A DNA stretch of 50,663 nt from positions 1 to 50,663 of the forward strand of contig NZ_NMUA01000029.1 in NCBI RefSeq assembly GCF_002312805.1, written 5' to 3'. Position numbers and translations under genes: made by a program. The notes under the pieces are model-generated. The model was not told the origin of the DNA. It made no database searches and was given only the letters and a program-made list of their open reading frames with translations. Below, piece after piece: positions 18,301-26,906 of this stretch. Numbering within the stretch: position 1 is the stretch's first letter; each line of letters begins with the position of its first letter. Source of the stretch: Sphingobium sp. D43FB (GTDB taxonomy: Bacteria; Pseudomonadota; Alphaproteobacteria; Sphingomonadales; Sphingomonadaceae).

Positions 18301-18695
18301 TCCAGTTGATTATCATCGAGCGCTCGAAATCCCGCTGCGCGGGCGTCATTCCCGGTCCGCGCTGGTTGCGCGACGCGTGGCGTCGGCTGCGCTGGCTGCG
18401 GCGTAGCAGCAGGCCGGGCGACAATGGCGGGCGTTGGAGCCGCAGGCTTGGCATTTGTGCGGGCACCCTGACCAGCCAGACCACGACGCGCTTCCCCATT
18501 GGTAGGATCGAGGAGCAGTGCCCGGCGGAAGGCTTGGTTTGCCAGATCCTGCCGTCCCTTCGACTGCCAATATTGTCCCTGCTGGATCAGCGTAGACACA
18601 CCGGGCACCTCGGCCTGTGCCCTCGTCGGAACGATGGTTGTGGCCATTGCTGCGGTCAAAAGCAGTCGCAGGGAAAGAATTTTGCCCTTGGTCAT
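15321..18695 (-). CDS. bcsC: Cellulose export protein BcsC (TPR plus outer-membrane barrel)
   Basis: Carries the glucan across the periplasm and outer membrane. After a signal peptide (LLLTAAMATTIVPTRAQA) come many tetratricopeptide repeats to about residue 630 (for example PTNGEARRGLAG, GDADAQGGLGLVRLRQGR). A Pro/Ala/Gln/Asn-rich linker follows to about 760, then a C-terminal beta-barrel domain of the BCSC type with alternating aromatic and polar residues (VNVNYQSFDNNQNFFTFGHG). 1124 residues is a normal length. The start overlaps the bcsAB stop by ATGA, so the genes are translationally coupled. Confidence 0.9.
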   Translation of the reverse strand: MTKGKILSLRLLLTAAMATTIVPTRAQAEVPGVSTLIQQGQYWQSKGRQDLANQAFRRALLLDPTNGEARRGLAGQGARTNAKPAAPTPAIVARPAATPQPAQPTPRVAQPARTGNDARAAGFRALDDNQLDVAEELFTRAISRNRGDADAQGGLGLVRLRQGRFGEARDLLNQATRLGGPAKWSEALASAQFYGGLADARALLADGRIDQSQAQAEGLARSGFAQRGPALELLAEIYERQGRYADAADIYRQASEGSPEGGNRLRSRAARDRALQAAAQGDDFRAEQEFQAGLLLDQNDPWIRYEFARYLISKGRLPETESQINSLTNLATPDSLYAAALINADLGRLAAADKLIGRIPQAQRSVQMRNFAIGLKTDSAIERAKAMASQGQQGEALAVLRQLGATPGMPAVKQAAIADALYELGDGEAAASLAQQAMAGEIGSAEGYEPIVRVLAKTGRDGFANAAVQRATQMAGTSVDGQRTVARLNGIMAASQADRLRTAGQYAPAFDQLQAAWNAAPGNQEVLAALARLYQSGGLHVQAAQTYQLILAQSPDNKGALIGLIETAGAAGDKGLARQAIDRAIKVAPDDHEIYMAAARMEQARGDEGAAVKYLKRAREIYARQSNSGGGQLTSANPFAANMQGNNPFRNQAPAAAAPTINPFALQGGARMPIAVPTPAPLYRDQAYESANNAGQQPAPYQVTASPPTAFPGQAWQGSGAQESRSPSVDSYGMVSSDPVLASIQTDINALTRRSGPRADVQTGYRERSGETGLSALKEVTGSAEISTGLGNGRIGAKVDAVVLDSGRPTGSALARFGRNGTAEAQAIVDEEEASLTQAATQHASGVAISASYTSPVLQLEVGVTPLGFEDTEVTWRAAISPRFSPNATARLWAESKAVTDSVISYAGTRDPVTGQLWGQVMRTGGGLSFSYDREGAGVYGDAAYSRYDGTNVRRNSGVQVNLGGYMPFYRGDHSVLTGGVNVNYQSFDNNQNFFTFGHGGYFSPQSFLSVSFPVRYSYEKDKLQIRANAAPGYQSFSQDQVALYPTDPSGQGLLDSLKARNSDVRSFYDSISKTGFALSADGSIYYRVSPGTRVGGEIGINTFGTYDEFKSLIGIRQSLGGAK

Positions 18696-21600
18696 TCCGC
18701 GTCACCTTCGCCCAAGCGCCGTTTTGCCTGGCGACTGAAATAGAGATAGGCAGGCCCGGCCAGCAGGACCGCAATGAGCAGCCCGGCCATGGCCATCAAC
18801 AGCGGCCGCTGGCTGAACCAATAGGCAATCTTCATCCAGAACGGCATGGAGCCGACCCAATAGCCAGAGCCAACGGCAAAGCTGTTCATGCCATCGCCGC
18901 TGGCAACGGATAGGTCACCCTGGATCTGGGCATTGATCTTGGGCTCGGCCATCCCCCCCACCAGTTGCGGCAAGGCGCGCGGATCATCCGCGAGCAGCGC
19001 AACGACGCTGCGTCCCTTTTCGAAAGGCGACTCAAATCCGACAATGCCCTGGAAGCCGTTGGCGGCGTACAGCGCCTGTTCGACATCGTCCTGGCTTGCG
19101 CGGCTATAGGGGGACATCATGCCAAAGACGCGATCAACAGGCGTGCGTTCCTTTACCTGCAACTGGCCGTTTTGAAAATGAACGGGCGCGTCGCCGAACA
19201 ACTGGGCCGATGTCGCAACGCTGCTGGCACCGATCACCAAGATGTCCTTGCCGCTCAGCCGCGAAGGATCGATCGTGCTGGTTACTGTGACCCCGGTGGT
19301 GGGCGCGCCGGTCGAATCGCCAAAGCGCCCCATCAACGTCAAAAATGCTTCAATCGCGCCCGGCGTTGCCCTTTGCCCCACAAGCACGGTCGTTTCCGTC
19401 AGGTCAGGACGTATGGTGAACGGATAGCCTGCACCGGCAAAGGTTGCGAGGTCCGGCATTTGCAGGGCATGATAGGCGTGGGTCAGATCTATCATACTGG
19501 TGGGTTCGATGCTGACCCGAACATTGTCCGGCAAAGTGCCTTCACACCGCTTCTTGTCGGCGATGATCAGATTATAATCGAAGGTCAGCTCATTCTGGCC
19601 GAACAAATTGTAGCGGGGGAGCACAACGGAGGCTCTGCCGTCCTGCGACGATGCCCCCCTGCTGCCAAACAACTGGTACCACCAGCCCGCGCCTGACAAG
19701 GGCAGCGTGCGAAGATACTGATTGTTGATCGACACATCGAGCCGCGATGCCCGCTTGTCGAGCCAGGGCGCTGAAGGGTAGCGATAGTGCAGGTTGAGCG
19801 TGCCACCGCTCCGCGGCCAGAAGAAGAGGTCGGGCGCGACGCGAAAGCGGGCACTGAGCGGGCCAGGCGGAAGCCCCATGCCCTGAAGGGCGTAGGCGTC
19901 CATCATTTCGCCAAGGCGGACGGGCCGATCCGTTTGCAGCCAGCGGGGCGCAGCATAGCGGGCATAGGTGGGAATGCGCACACCATCAAAGGCCATGCGC
20001 GATCCGCCCAACACGCCTCGCCCTGCTGCGATCGCCCCTGCGGCAAGCTTGAGTTCCTGATCGCTGCGCCCCATGACGACGAGCAATTCGCCAAAGCCAT
20101 CGCGGGGATTGCGAACGACGCTGACCGACGGACCGGTCACGGCCATCGTCAGACCCGCAAGCGGCCTGCCCGCCTTGAGGAACACAATGGCATTGCCCTG
20201 CGGGATCTGATTGTAGAGCGGCTTGAACGAAAAGCCGCGATAGCTCGCCAGACTACCGAACCAGGACGCCATGCTTGCCGCCGCCTCCAATTCGCCGTTG
20301 CCTGGTTGACCCGCGAACACGAAAGGCAGGCGTAGCGGCCGGTTATCATTCTTGTCGAAGAAAGGCCCCGGCAGACGCGCGAGATCGGGACCAAGCGGCA
20401 GGGTCTGGACGGTCATGTCGAACCAGGACCGCACATTGCTGATGTTTGCCCATAGAGAGCTGTGGAAAGGATCTTCGCAATCGCGCGCATAATGGCCGAT
20501 CAGACGAAGGTTCAACCTGTTGTCGCCCGGCAGGAACAGCGCCGGATTAACAGGAATGACAAGATTTTGACCGGCAGCCTCCGTTGGGCGCAGGGCAATG
20601 GTCTGCACCACCTCGCCATTGAGCAGCACGACCAATTGGCTGAGGTCACCCAGCAACGCTGGCGACCAGGCGAAATTGAGAGTGAGATTGGCCTGGGTCA
20701 CAACGTCGTTGCGCCGGACCCCGAAGGGAATACCAATTTCACCGCGCGTACCGGCCAGACGAATGGGTGATTTGACCTGCAGGTCGCGGAAGGTCAGCCG
20801 CTCGCGTCGTGCGCCTGCGCCCTGAGCCAACGCCGCAGTGGTGGCGACGGGAGACTGGGCTTGAGCGCGTTCTGAGAAGCCGGCCGGTAAAAGCGCCAGC
20901 ATGACGGCGACCGCCGCTATGGCCTGCTTGCCCTTGGAGGGCGCTGGCACCTGTGCCTGACGGAGCGCTCGACGCTCGCTGCGGTTGAGTCGGAACAAGC
21001 GTTTGAGCGTTGTGTAATCCACCACGATAATGTCCCAAAGTGAGCGTAAACCCGATACCGGCGCACGCGGCGCTGCGGGTTGCCAGGCGTCGGCGCGGCC
21101 AAGGACGGCGCGAACCAGTTGGCGCGAAAGCGTCATGTCGAGCGGCTGGAAGCGCAGATAGGCCTGCCCGCCTACGATCCTGATGGTCTCAACCGGAATA
21201 GTCAGCTTCTCATCACCCATGGGCAAGGACACATGGGTTATCGTGCGGCCAGCCAGCGCGAAATCTGACGGGACCAAAATCCCGGCCCCACCCATGGAAA
21301 TGTCTGTGGTGCAGGCATCGATAACATAGCCGTCCTGCATATAGATCGTGACCGGAAGCTGTGCACCGATGCGAATATGCTCGCGCGACTGCCTGGTTTC
21401 GCGCGCGACGGACACCGCTGCCAAGAGAATGATGACGCTGAACAGCGCCCATGCTGCGTTCAGCAACAACGTATCGGTCTGAATGTTGAACAGATGCGAA
21501 AAGAATATTCGCTTCACCACGGCGAGCGCGACACCGAACAGGATCAATCCAATGCAGATCAGGTGTGGCTTGACCGTCCCAAGATCGAAATAGGTGCGGT

Positions 21601-23053
21601 CAAGCAAGCTGCCTTTATCGGTGACGTTGAACTTGCCTTTGCGCGGCTGAAATAGCGTCAGGACGGTTGGTGATACGAGATGGAAAGCAAGGATCGTCTC
21701 ATAGATCTCACCCCACAGCGGTCGGCGGTCGCCGCCCTGGGCTCGCGTACCTGATACCATCGAGCAATAGAGATGTGGCAAAGCATAAGCGAAGATCAGC
21801 GAAGCCGAAGCATGAATGATGTTCTGGCCAAAGATCAGATAGGCCAGTGGTGATGTCAGGAACACGATCCGGGGCAGTGGAAACTGAAAGTGCAGCATCG
21901 CATTGAGATAGCAAAGCCGCTGCTGCCAGTTCAGCCCGCGTCCCAACAAGGGATTGTCGATCCGCAGAATCTGCGTCATCCCGCGCGCCCAGCGAATGCG
22001 CTGGCCGATATGCAAAACGAGCCGCTCGGTCGCGAGCCCGGCCGAAAGACGGGCACCAATATAGGCGGTGTTCCAGCCCATCCGCTGCAACTTGAGCGCG
22101 GTATGGGCGTCTTCGGTAACGGTCTCGCCCGCAAAACCGTTGGTCTGCGCCAATGCCTCCCGACGAATGACCGCGCAGGAGCCGCAGAAGAAGGTCGCGT
22201 TCCACAGGTCGTTGCCGGCCTGCACCGCGCCGTAAAACAGGTCACCTTCACCAGGCAGGTCGCGCACCGTGCCAAGATTACGCTGGGCTGGATCGGGAGA
22301 GTAGAAATGGTGCGGGGTCTGGAGCATCGCCAGCTTGGCGTCCTGCTGGAACCAGCCCACCGTCATCTGAAGAAAGGCGCGGGTCGGCACATGGTCGCAG
22401 TCGAAAATGGCGATCAGGCTGCCTTCGGTCTTCTTCATCGCGGCGTTCAGATTGCCGGCCTTGGCATGAAGATTGTCGGCGCGCGTGAGATAGCCGCAGC
22501 CTGCCTGCCGCGCAAAGGCGCGAAATTCCGGTCGACGTCCGTCGTCGAGGATGAACACCCGAAACCTGTCTGCCGGATAATCCATGTCCATCGCTGCGAA
22601 CACAGTGTTGCTGACGATCTCCAGGCTTTCATTATAGGTCGGGATATACACATCGACGATTGGCCACTGCTCAGGCTCGCCCTGAATTTCCACCACCGGG
22701 CGATCGAGCGGCCAGCCGGTCTGGAGAAACCCCAAAATGAGAATGACCCAGGCATAAAGTTCGGCCAGATAGAGGCCGCTACCCAGCAGGAATTCGGGAA
22801 CCGAGCCGAATTCCAGCGTCTGGGTTGTACGCCAGAACATATAACGGGATGAAACCAGAACCGACAATATCGCCAGGGTCAGGTTGGCCTTGCGCGTGTT
22901 CTTGCGCCCGATGATGATGGCACCCATTATGGTGATGCCAGCGCAAATCCATTGTGGCCCAAGGTCAAGCGGCACACCCACAAAGAGAATGCTCAAAAGG
23001 GTCACGCCCAGGATGAAGGCCCATTTTGTGAGGCCAGACCCAAGCGCCCTCAC
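18692..23053 (-). CDS. bcsAB: Fused cellulose synthase BcsA-BcsB
   Basis: One polypeptide of about 1453 residues joining the catalytic subunit BcsA and the periplasmic subunit BcsB, as in AcsAB of Komagataeibacter xylinus. BcsA part: N-terminal membrane helices, GT2 domain with DDG (about residue 170), DCD (about 218), FFCGS, TED (about 313) and QRIRW (about 351), more helices, then a PilZ domain with RQSREHIR and TDISMGGAG. BcsB part starts near residue 730 with a signal-peptide-like hydrophobic segment ending in RAQAQ, and ends with a membrane anchor (AMAGLLIAVLLAGPAYLYF). A GTG at 23053 overlaps the bcsQ stop (GTGA) behind GGGGA; an upstream ATG at 23086 is possible. c-di-GMP activates the family through the PilZ domain. 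Confidence 0.92.
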   Translation of the reverse strand: MRALGSGLTKWAFILGVTLLSILFVGVPLDLGPQWICAGITIMGAIIIGRKNTRKANLTLAILSVLVSSRYMFWRTTQTLEFGSVPEFLLGSGLYLAELYAWVILILGFLQTGWPLDRPVVEIQGEPEQWPIVDVYIPTYNESLEIVSNTVFAAMDMDYPADRFRVFILDDGRRPEFRAFARQAGCGYLTRADNLHAKAGNLNAAMKKTEGSLIAIFDCDHVPTRAFLQMTVGWFQQDAKLAMLQTPHHFYSPDPAQRNLGTVRDLPGEGDLFYGAVQAGNDLWNATFFCGSCAVIRREALAQTNGFAGETVTEDAHTALKLQRMGWNTAYIGARLSAGLATERLVLHIGQRIRWARGMTQILRIDNPLLGRGLNWQQRLCYLNAMLHFQFPLPRIVFLTSPLAYLIFGQNIIHASASLIFAYALPHLYCSMVSGTRAQGGDRRPLWGEIYETILAFHLVSPTVLTLFQPRKGKFNVTDKGSLLDRTYFDLGTVKPHLICIGLILFGVALAVVKRIFFSHLFNIQTDTLLLNAAWALFSVIILLAAVSVARETRQSREHIRIGAQLPVTIYMQDGYVIDACTTDISMGGAGILVPSDFALAGRTITHVSLPMGDEKLTIPVETIRIVGGQAYLRFQPLDMTLSRQLVRAVLGRADAWQPAAPRAPVSGLRSLWDIIVVDYTTLKRLFRLNRSERRALRQAQVPAPSKGKQAIAAVAVMLALLPAGFSERAQAQSPVATTAALAQGAGARRERLTFRDLQVKSPIRLAGTRGEIGIPFGVRRNDVVTQANLTLNFAWSPALLGDLSQLVVLLNGEVVQTIALRPTEAAGQNLVIPVNPALFLPGDNRLNLRLIGHYARDCEDPFHSSLWANISNVRSWFDMTVQTLPLGPDLARLPGPFFDKNDNRPLRLPFVFAGQPGNGELEAAASMASWFGSLASYRGFSFKPLYNQIPQGNAIVFLKAGRPLAGLTMAVTGPSVSVVRNPRDGFGELLVVMGRSDQELKLAAGAIAAGRGVLGGSRMAFDGVRIPTYARYAAPRWLQTDRPVRLGEMMDAYALQGMGLPPGPLSARFRVAPDLFFWPRSGGTLNLHYRYPSAPWLDKRASRLDVSINNQYLRTLPLSGAGWWYQLFGSRGASSQDGRASVVLPRYNLFGQNELTFDYNLIIADKKRCEGTLPDNVRVSIEPTSMIDLTHAYHALQMPDLATFAGAGYPFTIRPDLTETTVLVGQRATPGAIEAFLTLMGRFGDSTGAPTTGVTVTSTIDPSRLSGKDILVIGASSVATSAQLFGDAPVHFQNGQLQVKERTPVDRVFGMMSPYSRASQDDVEQALYAANGFQGIVGFESPFEKGRSVVALLADDPRALPQLVGGMAEPKINAQIQGDLSVASGDGMNSFAVGSGYWVGSMPFWMKIAYWFSQRPLLMAMAGLLIAVLLAGPAYLYFSRQAKRRLGEGDAE

Positions 23054-23766
23054 GGCTGATCCCCATCGGCCTGAGCCAAGCCACAACGCGCTTCGACGGC
23101 CAATGCCAACGTCTTCAAATCGACAAGGGCTGCGCTCGCCGGAGCGAATTTGGCGGTCGGCTCGAACATAGCCGCCGCCTCGTTGACGCCTTCATCGCGC
23201 CGTACGGTACCAATGAGTTTGTCTCCAAACAGCTCTCGAATGAAGACATGGCTGTGGCGCGAGAGGCGATGGGTATCGTCAAGCTGGTTCAGAACGAAGA
23301 CAGTGCGCGGCAACTCGATCGTCGGCGTTCCTGGCTGTACCTTGGTGAGGGCAGCGAGCGAACCGGGACGTGGCAGCAAGGTGCAGATGTGCAACATCGC
23401 GTGGGGCAGCAAAAGCTCTTTCGTTTCGCGATCGCCAGCAGCAACGTCGGCGATGAACAGTTTGTCGCTCTCAAAGGGCGAGTGTCCGGGCCGAGCCAAT
23501 AGCTCGCGAAAATGGGGATCCCTGCTCAGGCTATGGGCACTGAGCAACTCCACGCCGGAAACGACCATCGATTGGCTGGTCGCCTGCCCCATTTCCATCA
23601 ACGGCTGTGTTGGCAGCAGTCCGAAGAAAAGCTTGAGGGCATCCTGATAGGTAAAATCAACGGCTGTGACATCATGCCCCTGCCCGGCTAGGGCGATGGC
23701 GAGCTGGGCCGCTATGAAGCTGGTGCCCACGCCGCCCTTTGGCGAATGGCATAGGATCAATGCCAT
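23050..23766 (-). CDS. bcsQ: Cellulose biosynthesis ATPase BcsQ (MinD/ParA family)
   Basis: MinD-like P-loop ATPase that helps assemble or place the cellulose synthase. The deviant Walker A is at the N-terminus (HSPKGGVGTSFIA); a second block FIADVAAGD corresponds to the DxAAG motif, and VLNQLDD to the nucleotide-specificity region. 238 residues. ATG 23766 shares its first base with the stop codon of the upstream bcsR-like gene (TGATG), and its own stop overlaps the bcsAB GTG start. BcsQ is typical of type II (enterobacterial) operons, whereas BcsD is typical of type I, so this operon is of mixed kind. Confidence 0.85.
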   Translation of the reverse strand: MALILCHSPKGGVGTSFIAAQLAIALAGQGHDVTAVDFTYQDALKLFFGLLPTQPLMEMGQATSQSMVVSGVELLSAHSLSRDPHFRELLARPGHSPFESDKLFIADVAAGDRETKELLLPHAMLHICTLLPRPGSLAALTKVQPGTPTIELPRTVFVLNQLDDTHRLSRHSHVFIRELFGDKLIGTVRRDEGVNEAAAMFEPTAKFAPASAALVDLKTLALAVEARCGLAQADGDQP

Positions 23767-24122
23767 CAGTCTTGCCGATCTGCTGTGTTGGCCGAAAGAC
23801 CGGCCAGAAAATTGCGTACATCGACAGACGGACGCTGATCGCGGCCGTCTTGTGCTGGTGCATAAGCACCAAATATACCTGCTGTTCCTGTACCTGGTGG
23901 CGACGGCGTTGCAGCGCGCTGTCGCGCATCTGTGATGATGTTGCTGTCGTCGCGCGTATCGAGTGGCGAAAGCCGCCTGCCCACCACGCGTTCATCCTTC
24001 AACAACGCCTCGAAAATAGGCCATAATTCCATGTCGGCAAAGGAATCGCTAAACTCTCTATAACGAAAGTCCGTGCGCCCCAGCCGGGCCAGGAGAGTTT
24101 CAGCATCCGATCGCATAAACAT
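23766..24122 (-). CDS. BcsR/BcsP-like cellulose operon protein
   Basis: The first gene of the operon. The N-terminal 45 residues (SDAETLLARLGRTDFRYREF, ending ELWPIFEALL) resemble enterobacterial BcsR, which binds BcsQ and is needed for synthase assembly: a helix, a short D-Y/F motif, and a W-P-[IL] ending. The remaining part is polar, Pro/Ala/Thr-rich and ends in another short helix (VDVRNFLAGLSA). GGGGA precedes the ATGs at 24122 and 24116, and either could be the start; a TTG at 24158 is less likely. Position directly before bcsQ supports the assignment. The name is an inference from one short similarity. Confidence 0.55.
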   Translation of the reverse strand: MFMRSDAETLLARLGRTDFRYREFSDSFADMELWPIFEALLKDERVVGRRLSPLDTRDDSNIITDARQRAATPSPPGTGTAGIFGAYAPAQDGRDQRPSVDVRNFLAGLSANTADRQD

Positions 24123-24518
24123 ATCCCCATGTTCCGCAGCGGCAAAGATAGGGTTCAATGGTTAACGAGATATTTAAAAAAGCAGGGATGCCGATGAGAT
24201 CGATTAAGTGAGATCAAAAGACGATGACGCCTGGACCGGCCCTCGTGCTGAAATTCAAAACTATAGATTGGCGCAACACCAAAATCATGCAACATAGACA
24301 TGTCTCATCTATGCTCGCCCGATCAGATTATCTACAGGTCGAGGGAGATTGGTGGGCATCGATTGCGTTGAATTCGCCGTTATGTCTTGGTCGCGCGGCC
24401 TGCTGTGCGAAGGAGCAGGCGACATCACGCGTTGCACCAAGGCGCAACTGCAGTCTGAATGACAGATCCTGCAGCTCGTTATCGCGCGATCTCTTGCGCC
24501 CGCGCGCTGTCCCTGTCC
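24123..24518. other. Upstream region of the cellulose operon
   Basis: About 400 bp between the operon start and the stop of the response-regulator gene, both leftward. It must hold the cellulose promoter. A rightward open frame (24224-24535) has no ribosome binding site and is not called. No clear hairpin with T-run seen, and no confident promoter hexamers. Confidence 0.4.
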
Positions 24519-25121
24519 CTATGCGCCTTGAGTAGCTCTGAACAAGGCGATGAGCGCTGCGGGACTGGCAGTCCCGGTTTTCATAATGATCGCCGCCCGA
24601 TGATCCTCAATCGTTTTAGGGCTAAGGCCCAGCGTGGAGGCAACCAACTTGTTACTCATTCCCTCGCCTAAGCAGGCAAAGACTTCGCGCTCACGCGGTG
24701 TCAGCATGCCGATACGCCCGAGCGCGTCGCGTCGTTTCAAGCTCCAGCCCACCCCCTCGGCTACAGCTGCAGCCAGGCGCACTTCGTCAAGTGGCTTCTC
24801 AAGATAGTCCAGGCCGCCATAGAGCCGAACGGCATCAACCGCGTTCGCCGTTGATGGCCAAGCCGTCATGAAGATGATGGCGATTGCTGGATCCTGCGCG
24901 CGGACCTGTTCAGCAAAGGCAAATCCGTCCAGCTCTGCCATCATGATGTCTGTCACCAAGCAGTGGGCCTGTTCGACGCGCTGATGGTTCATCATATCAA
25001 CCGGATTATCAAACGCGGTAGCTCTGTGGCCAAGACGGGTCAGCAGGCGGGCGACAGCCCGTCCCAGATCATGATCATCGTCCACAACATGGACTATAGT
25101 GACAGGGCCCGGCTCAGCCAT
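24519..25121 (-). CDS. FixJ/NarL-type response regulator
   Basis: Two-domain transcription regulator, 200 residues. Receiver: acidic pocket HVVDDDHD near residue 13-18, phospho-acceptor Asp58 in CLVTDIMMAELDGF, Thr86 in FMTAW, Lys109 in DYLEKP. The output is a LuxR-type helix-turn-helix (LTPREREVFACLGEGMSNK, then GLSPKTIEDHRAAI). It overlaps the sensor kinase stop by 8 bases, so the two form one unit and very likely a cognate pair. Its place just before the cellulose operon suggests a role in cellulose or biofilm control, but no binding site can be shown. Confidence 0.88.
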   Translation of the reverse strand: MAEPGPVTIVHVVDDDHDLGRAVARLLTRLGHRATAFDNPVDMMNHQRVEQAHCLVTDIMMAELDGFAFAEQVRAQDPAIAIIFMTAWPSTANAVDAVRLYGGLDYLEKPLDEVRLAAAVAEGVGWSLKRRDALGRIGMLTPREREVFACLGEGMSNKLVASTLGLSPKTIEDHRAAIIMKTGTASPAALIALFRATQGA

Positions 25122-26709
25122 GAGACATCATTTCGAACGGCAGCTGTACCGTATGCCGCACCTTGTCGCTGTCCTTTTCGCGTACCAAGTCGCCACCGTG
25201 GGCATTGGCTATCGCCCTGGCAACCATCAGACCAATGCCCATGCCGCCAGGGTCTCGACCCGGCTGGACGAGCCTGTTTTCCACCGCAATGGCGACCGCG
25301 TCCTTGGCACATGTCACGCAAATGCTGATACTCGTTCCAGGAGAGGCTGCGATGGCATTGCGCAACAGATTAATCAGTATCTGCATGAGTTCGATTTCGT
25401 GTCCCATCACGACAAGCTGGCTGTCCACTGGTTCCAGCCTGATCTGACACTGTTTGTCCAGCGCTTCGCGTTCGAGAATGGTGACGCAGTCGCGCAGAAG
25501 CTGCGCCACCGAAATGGTCGACGGCTCATCAACGCTTCTCCCGCCAAAGCTTCGCAAGCGGCGGACCATATCTGCAATCAATGCCGTCTTGCGATCAATC
25601 AGTTCGATACTTTGGGCCATGTCGGCGCGGTCCCAGTCACCGTCATCGGCCAGCTTCGACAAATGTCGCGTCTCGATCGCCAGGGTTGATAAGGGTTGAC
25701 TGATTTCATGAATGATGGCCACCGACATGGCACGCAGGGTCTTGAGGCGCTCAGCCTGGAACAACATGCGATCGCGCCGTCCGATATCCTGTCGTGCTGT
25801 GAGTTGCGCTTCGGCAAAGCTACCGGCGAGATAGGCTGCTATGGCCATAGCCGCGAGGGTCATATGGAGTGCCAGCCTGGTGGAAACAGATTGCTCGGCA
25901 GCGGACCAGGGAAGGATGATGGCAGCAGACAGGATGATGGCCGCCCAGGCGCCATGACGTCCACATCTGATCCCGGCCCATATTGCGGCGATCAGCACGG
26001 GCATGACAGCGATCTGCGGCTGGACCGGTGCCAGCGCCGCCGCCAGCAGCCATCCAGCGAGAAAAACGACAGCGGCCTCGACCGCGCGTGTCCCGCTCAA
26101 TATTCCCAGCCCCCAACGATCTGAGGGGGCGAACAGCCATAGCAGCGCTGGCGCCAGTAGCAGGACGCCCAGAAGATCACCGATCAGGAAGGCAGCGATC
26201 ATTGTTGCAAAAGGTTGCGTGGAAAGGTCGGTCGATAAGCCTGGCCATATCCATTCCCACAGGCCGGCCACGAATGCGGCTAAGGTCGGCGAAAGCACCG
26301 TAGCCAGGCCAAAGGGCATTGGGGCGATCGCCAGTTCCGACCGGCCTTTGGTTTCAATGAAGCGGACCAGGGCCACCATCGCTCCGTAGGCCAGAGGGGC
26401 GCGAGCGACGCCGCCCAGATGGTTCAGAAATTCAGGATGATGAAGTTCCACCGTGCCTGTCGCGACCTGGACAAGACATTCCTCGATCATGATCAGGGGC
26501 GTAAATCGTGCACCCACACGCCACAACAGCGCAAATCGGACGCCGGCTGCGGGAAACCAGAGACTGAAGAAATGCGCGCCGCCCCACGGGCTCGCCGCCA
26601 TATGCGCGGCTTTGAACGCGAGCGGATAGATTATAAGCATCAACCAGGTCTCGGCGCGAACATGGCTGACCCGTTCGATAAGATGCTGATGAATGGCCCA
26701 TATCTGCAT
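25114..26709 (-). CDS. Membrane sensor histidine kinase with MASE1-like input domain
   Basis: 531 residues from ATG 26709 (an earlier in-frame start at 26838 would add a non-hydrophobic 43-residue tail and run into the flagellin leader). The first 300 residues form eight or so membrane segments of MASE1 type (FFSLWFPAAGVRFALLW is the typical block). The kinase part has the H-box in VAIIHEISQPLSTLAIE, the N-box in LINLLRNAIAA and the G-box in GGMGIGLMVARAIA with HGGDL. The ligand of MASE1 domains is unknown. The gene lies divergent to flagellin, 197 bp away, and directly upstream of the response regulator. Confidence 0.85.
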   Translation of the reverse strand: MQIWAIHQHLIERVSHVRAETWLMLIIYPLAFKAAHMAASPWGGAHFFSLWFPAAGVRFALLWRVGARFTPLIMIEECLVQVATGTVELHHPEFLNHLGGVARAPLAYGAMVALVRFIETKGRSELAIAPMPFGLATVLSPTLAAFVAGLWEWIWPGLSTDLSTQPFATMIAAFLIGDLLGVLLLAPALLWLFAPSDRWGLGILSGTRAVEAAVVFLAGWLLAAALAPVQPQIAVMPVLIAAIWAGIRCGRHGAWAAIILSAAIILPWSAAEQSVSTRLALHMTLAAMAIAAYLAGSFAEAQLTARQDIGRRDRMLFQAERLKTLRAMSVAIIHEISQPLSTLAIETRHLSKLADDGDWDRADMAQSIELIDRKTALIADMVRRLRSFGGRSVDEPSTISVAQLLRDCVTILEREALDKQCQIRLEPVDSQLVVMGHEIELMQILINLLRNAIAASPGTSISICVTCAKDAVAIAVENRLVQPGRDPGGMGIGLMVARAIANAHGGDLVREKDSDKVRHTVQLPFEMMSHG

Positions 26710-26906
26710 TGGGCAGCTTCTATCGCCTGGGGCTACACAGCCAAGCCGGAATTTTCCCTGGCCTATCCATCCAGTCCGGGATTTGCCCGGATAGGCGTGG
26801 CACCGCTCCGGCGGCATCACGCTCTGATCGGACCCCAACAGGCTCCGATGTCCGGGCGGCGCTATGCGACCCGTGCCGCCCGGATTATAGCCAAGGAGAC
26901 AAGTCG
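26710..26906. promoter_or_regulatory. Divergent control region between sensor kinase and flagellin
   Basis: 197 bp hold both promoters. AAGGAGA stands 7 bases before the flagellin ATG at 26907. TGGCAC with a CGGC 5 bases later (about 26798-26812) only half fits a sigma-54 promoter. No more precise assignment is possible. Confidence 0.4.

Noticed and set aside
19787..20335. Rightward frames opposite bcsAB, and similar long frames opposite bcsC, wzc and wzy
   Set aside because: All are antisense shadows of well-recognised genes and show no domain of their own.
26798..26812. Sigma-54 promoter before flagellin (TGGCAC-N5-CGGC)
   Set aside because: The -24 half fits, but the -12 half lacks the required TTGC/TTGCA.
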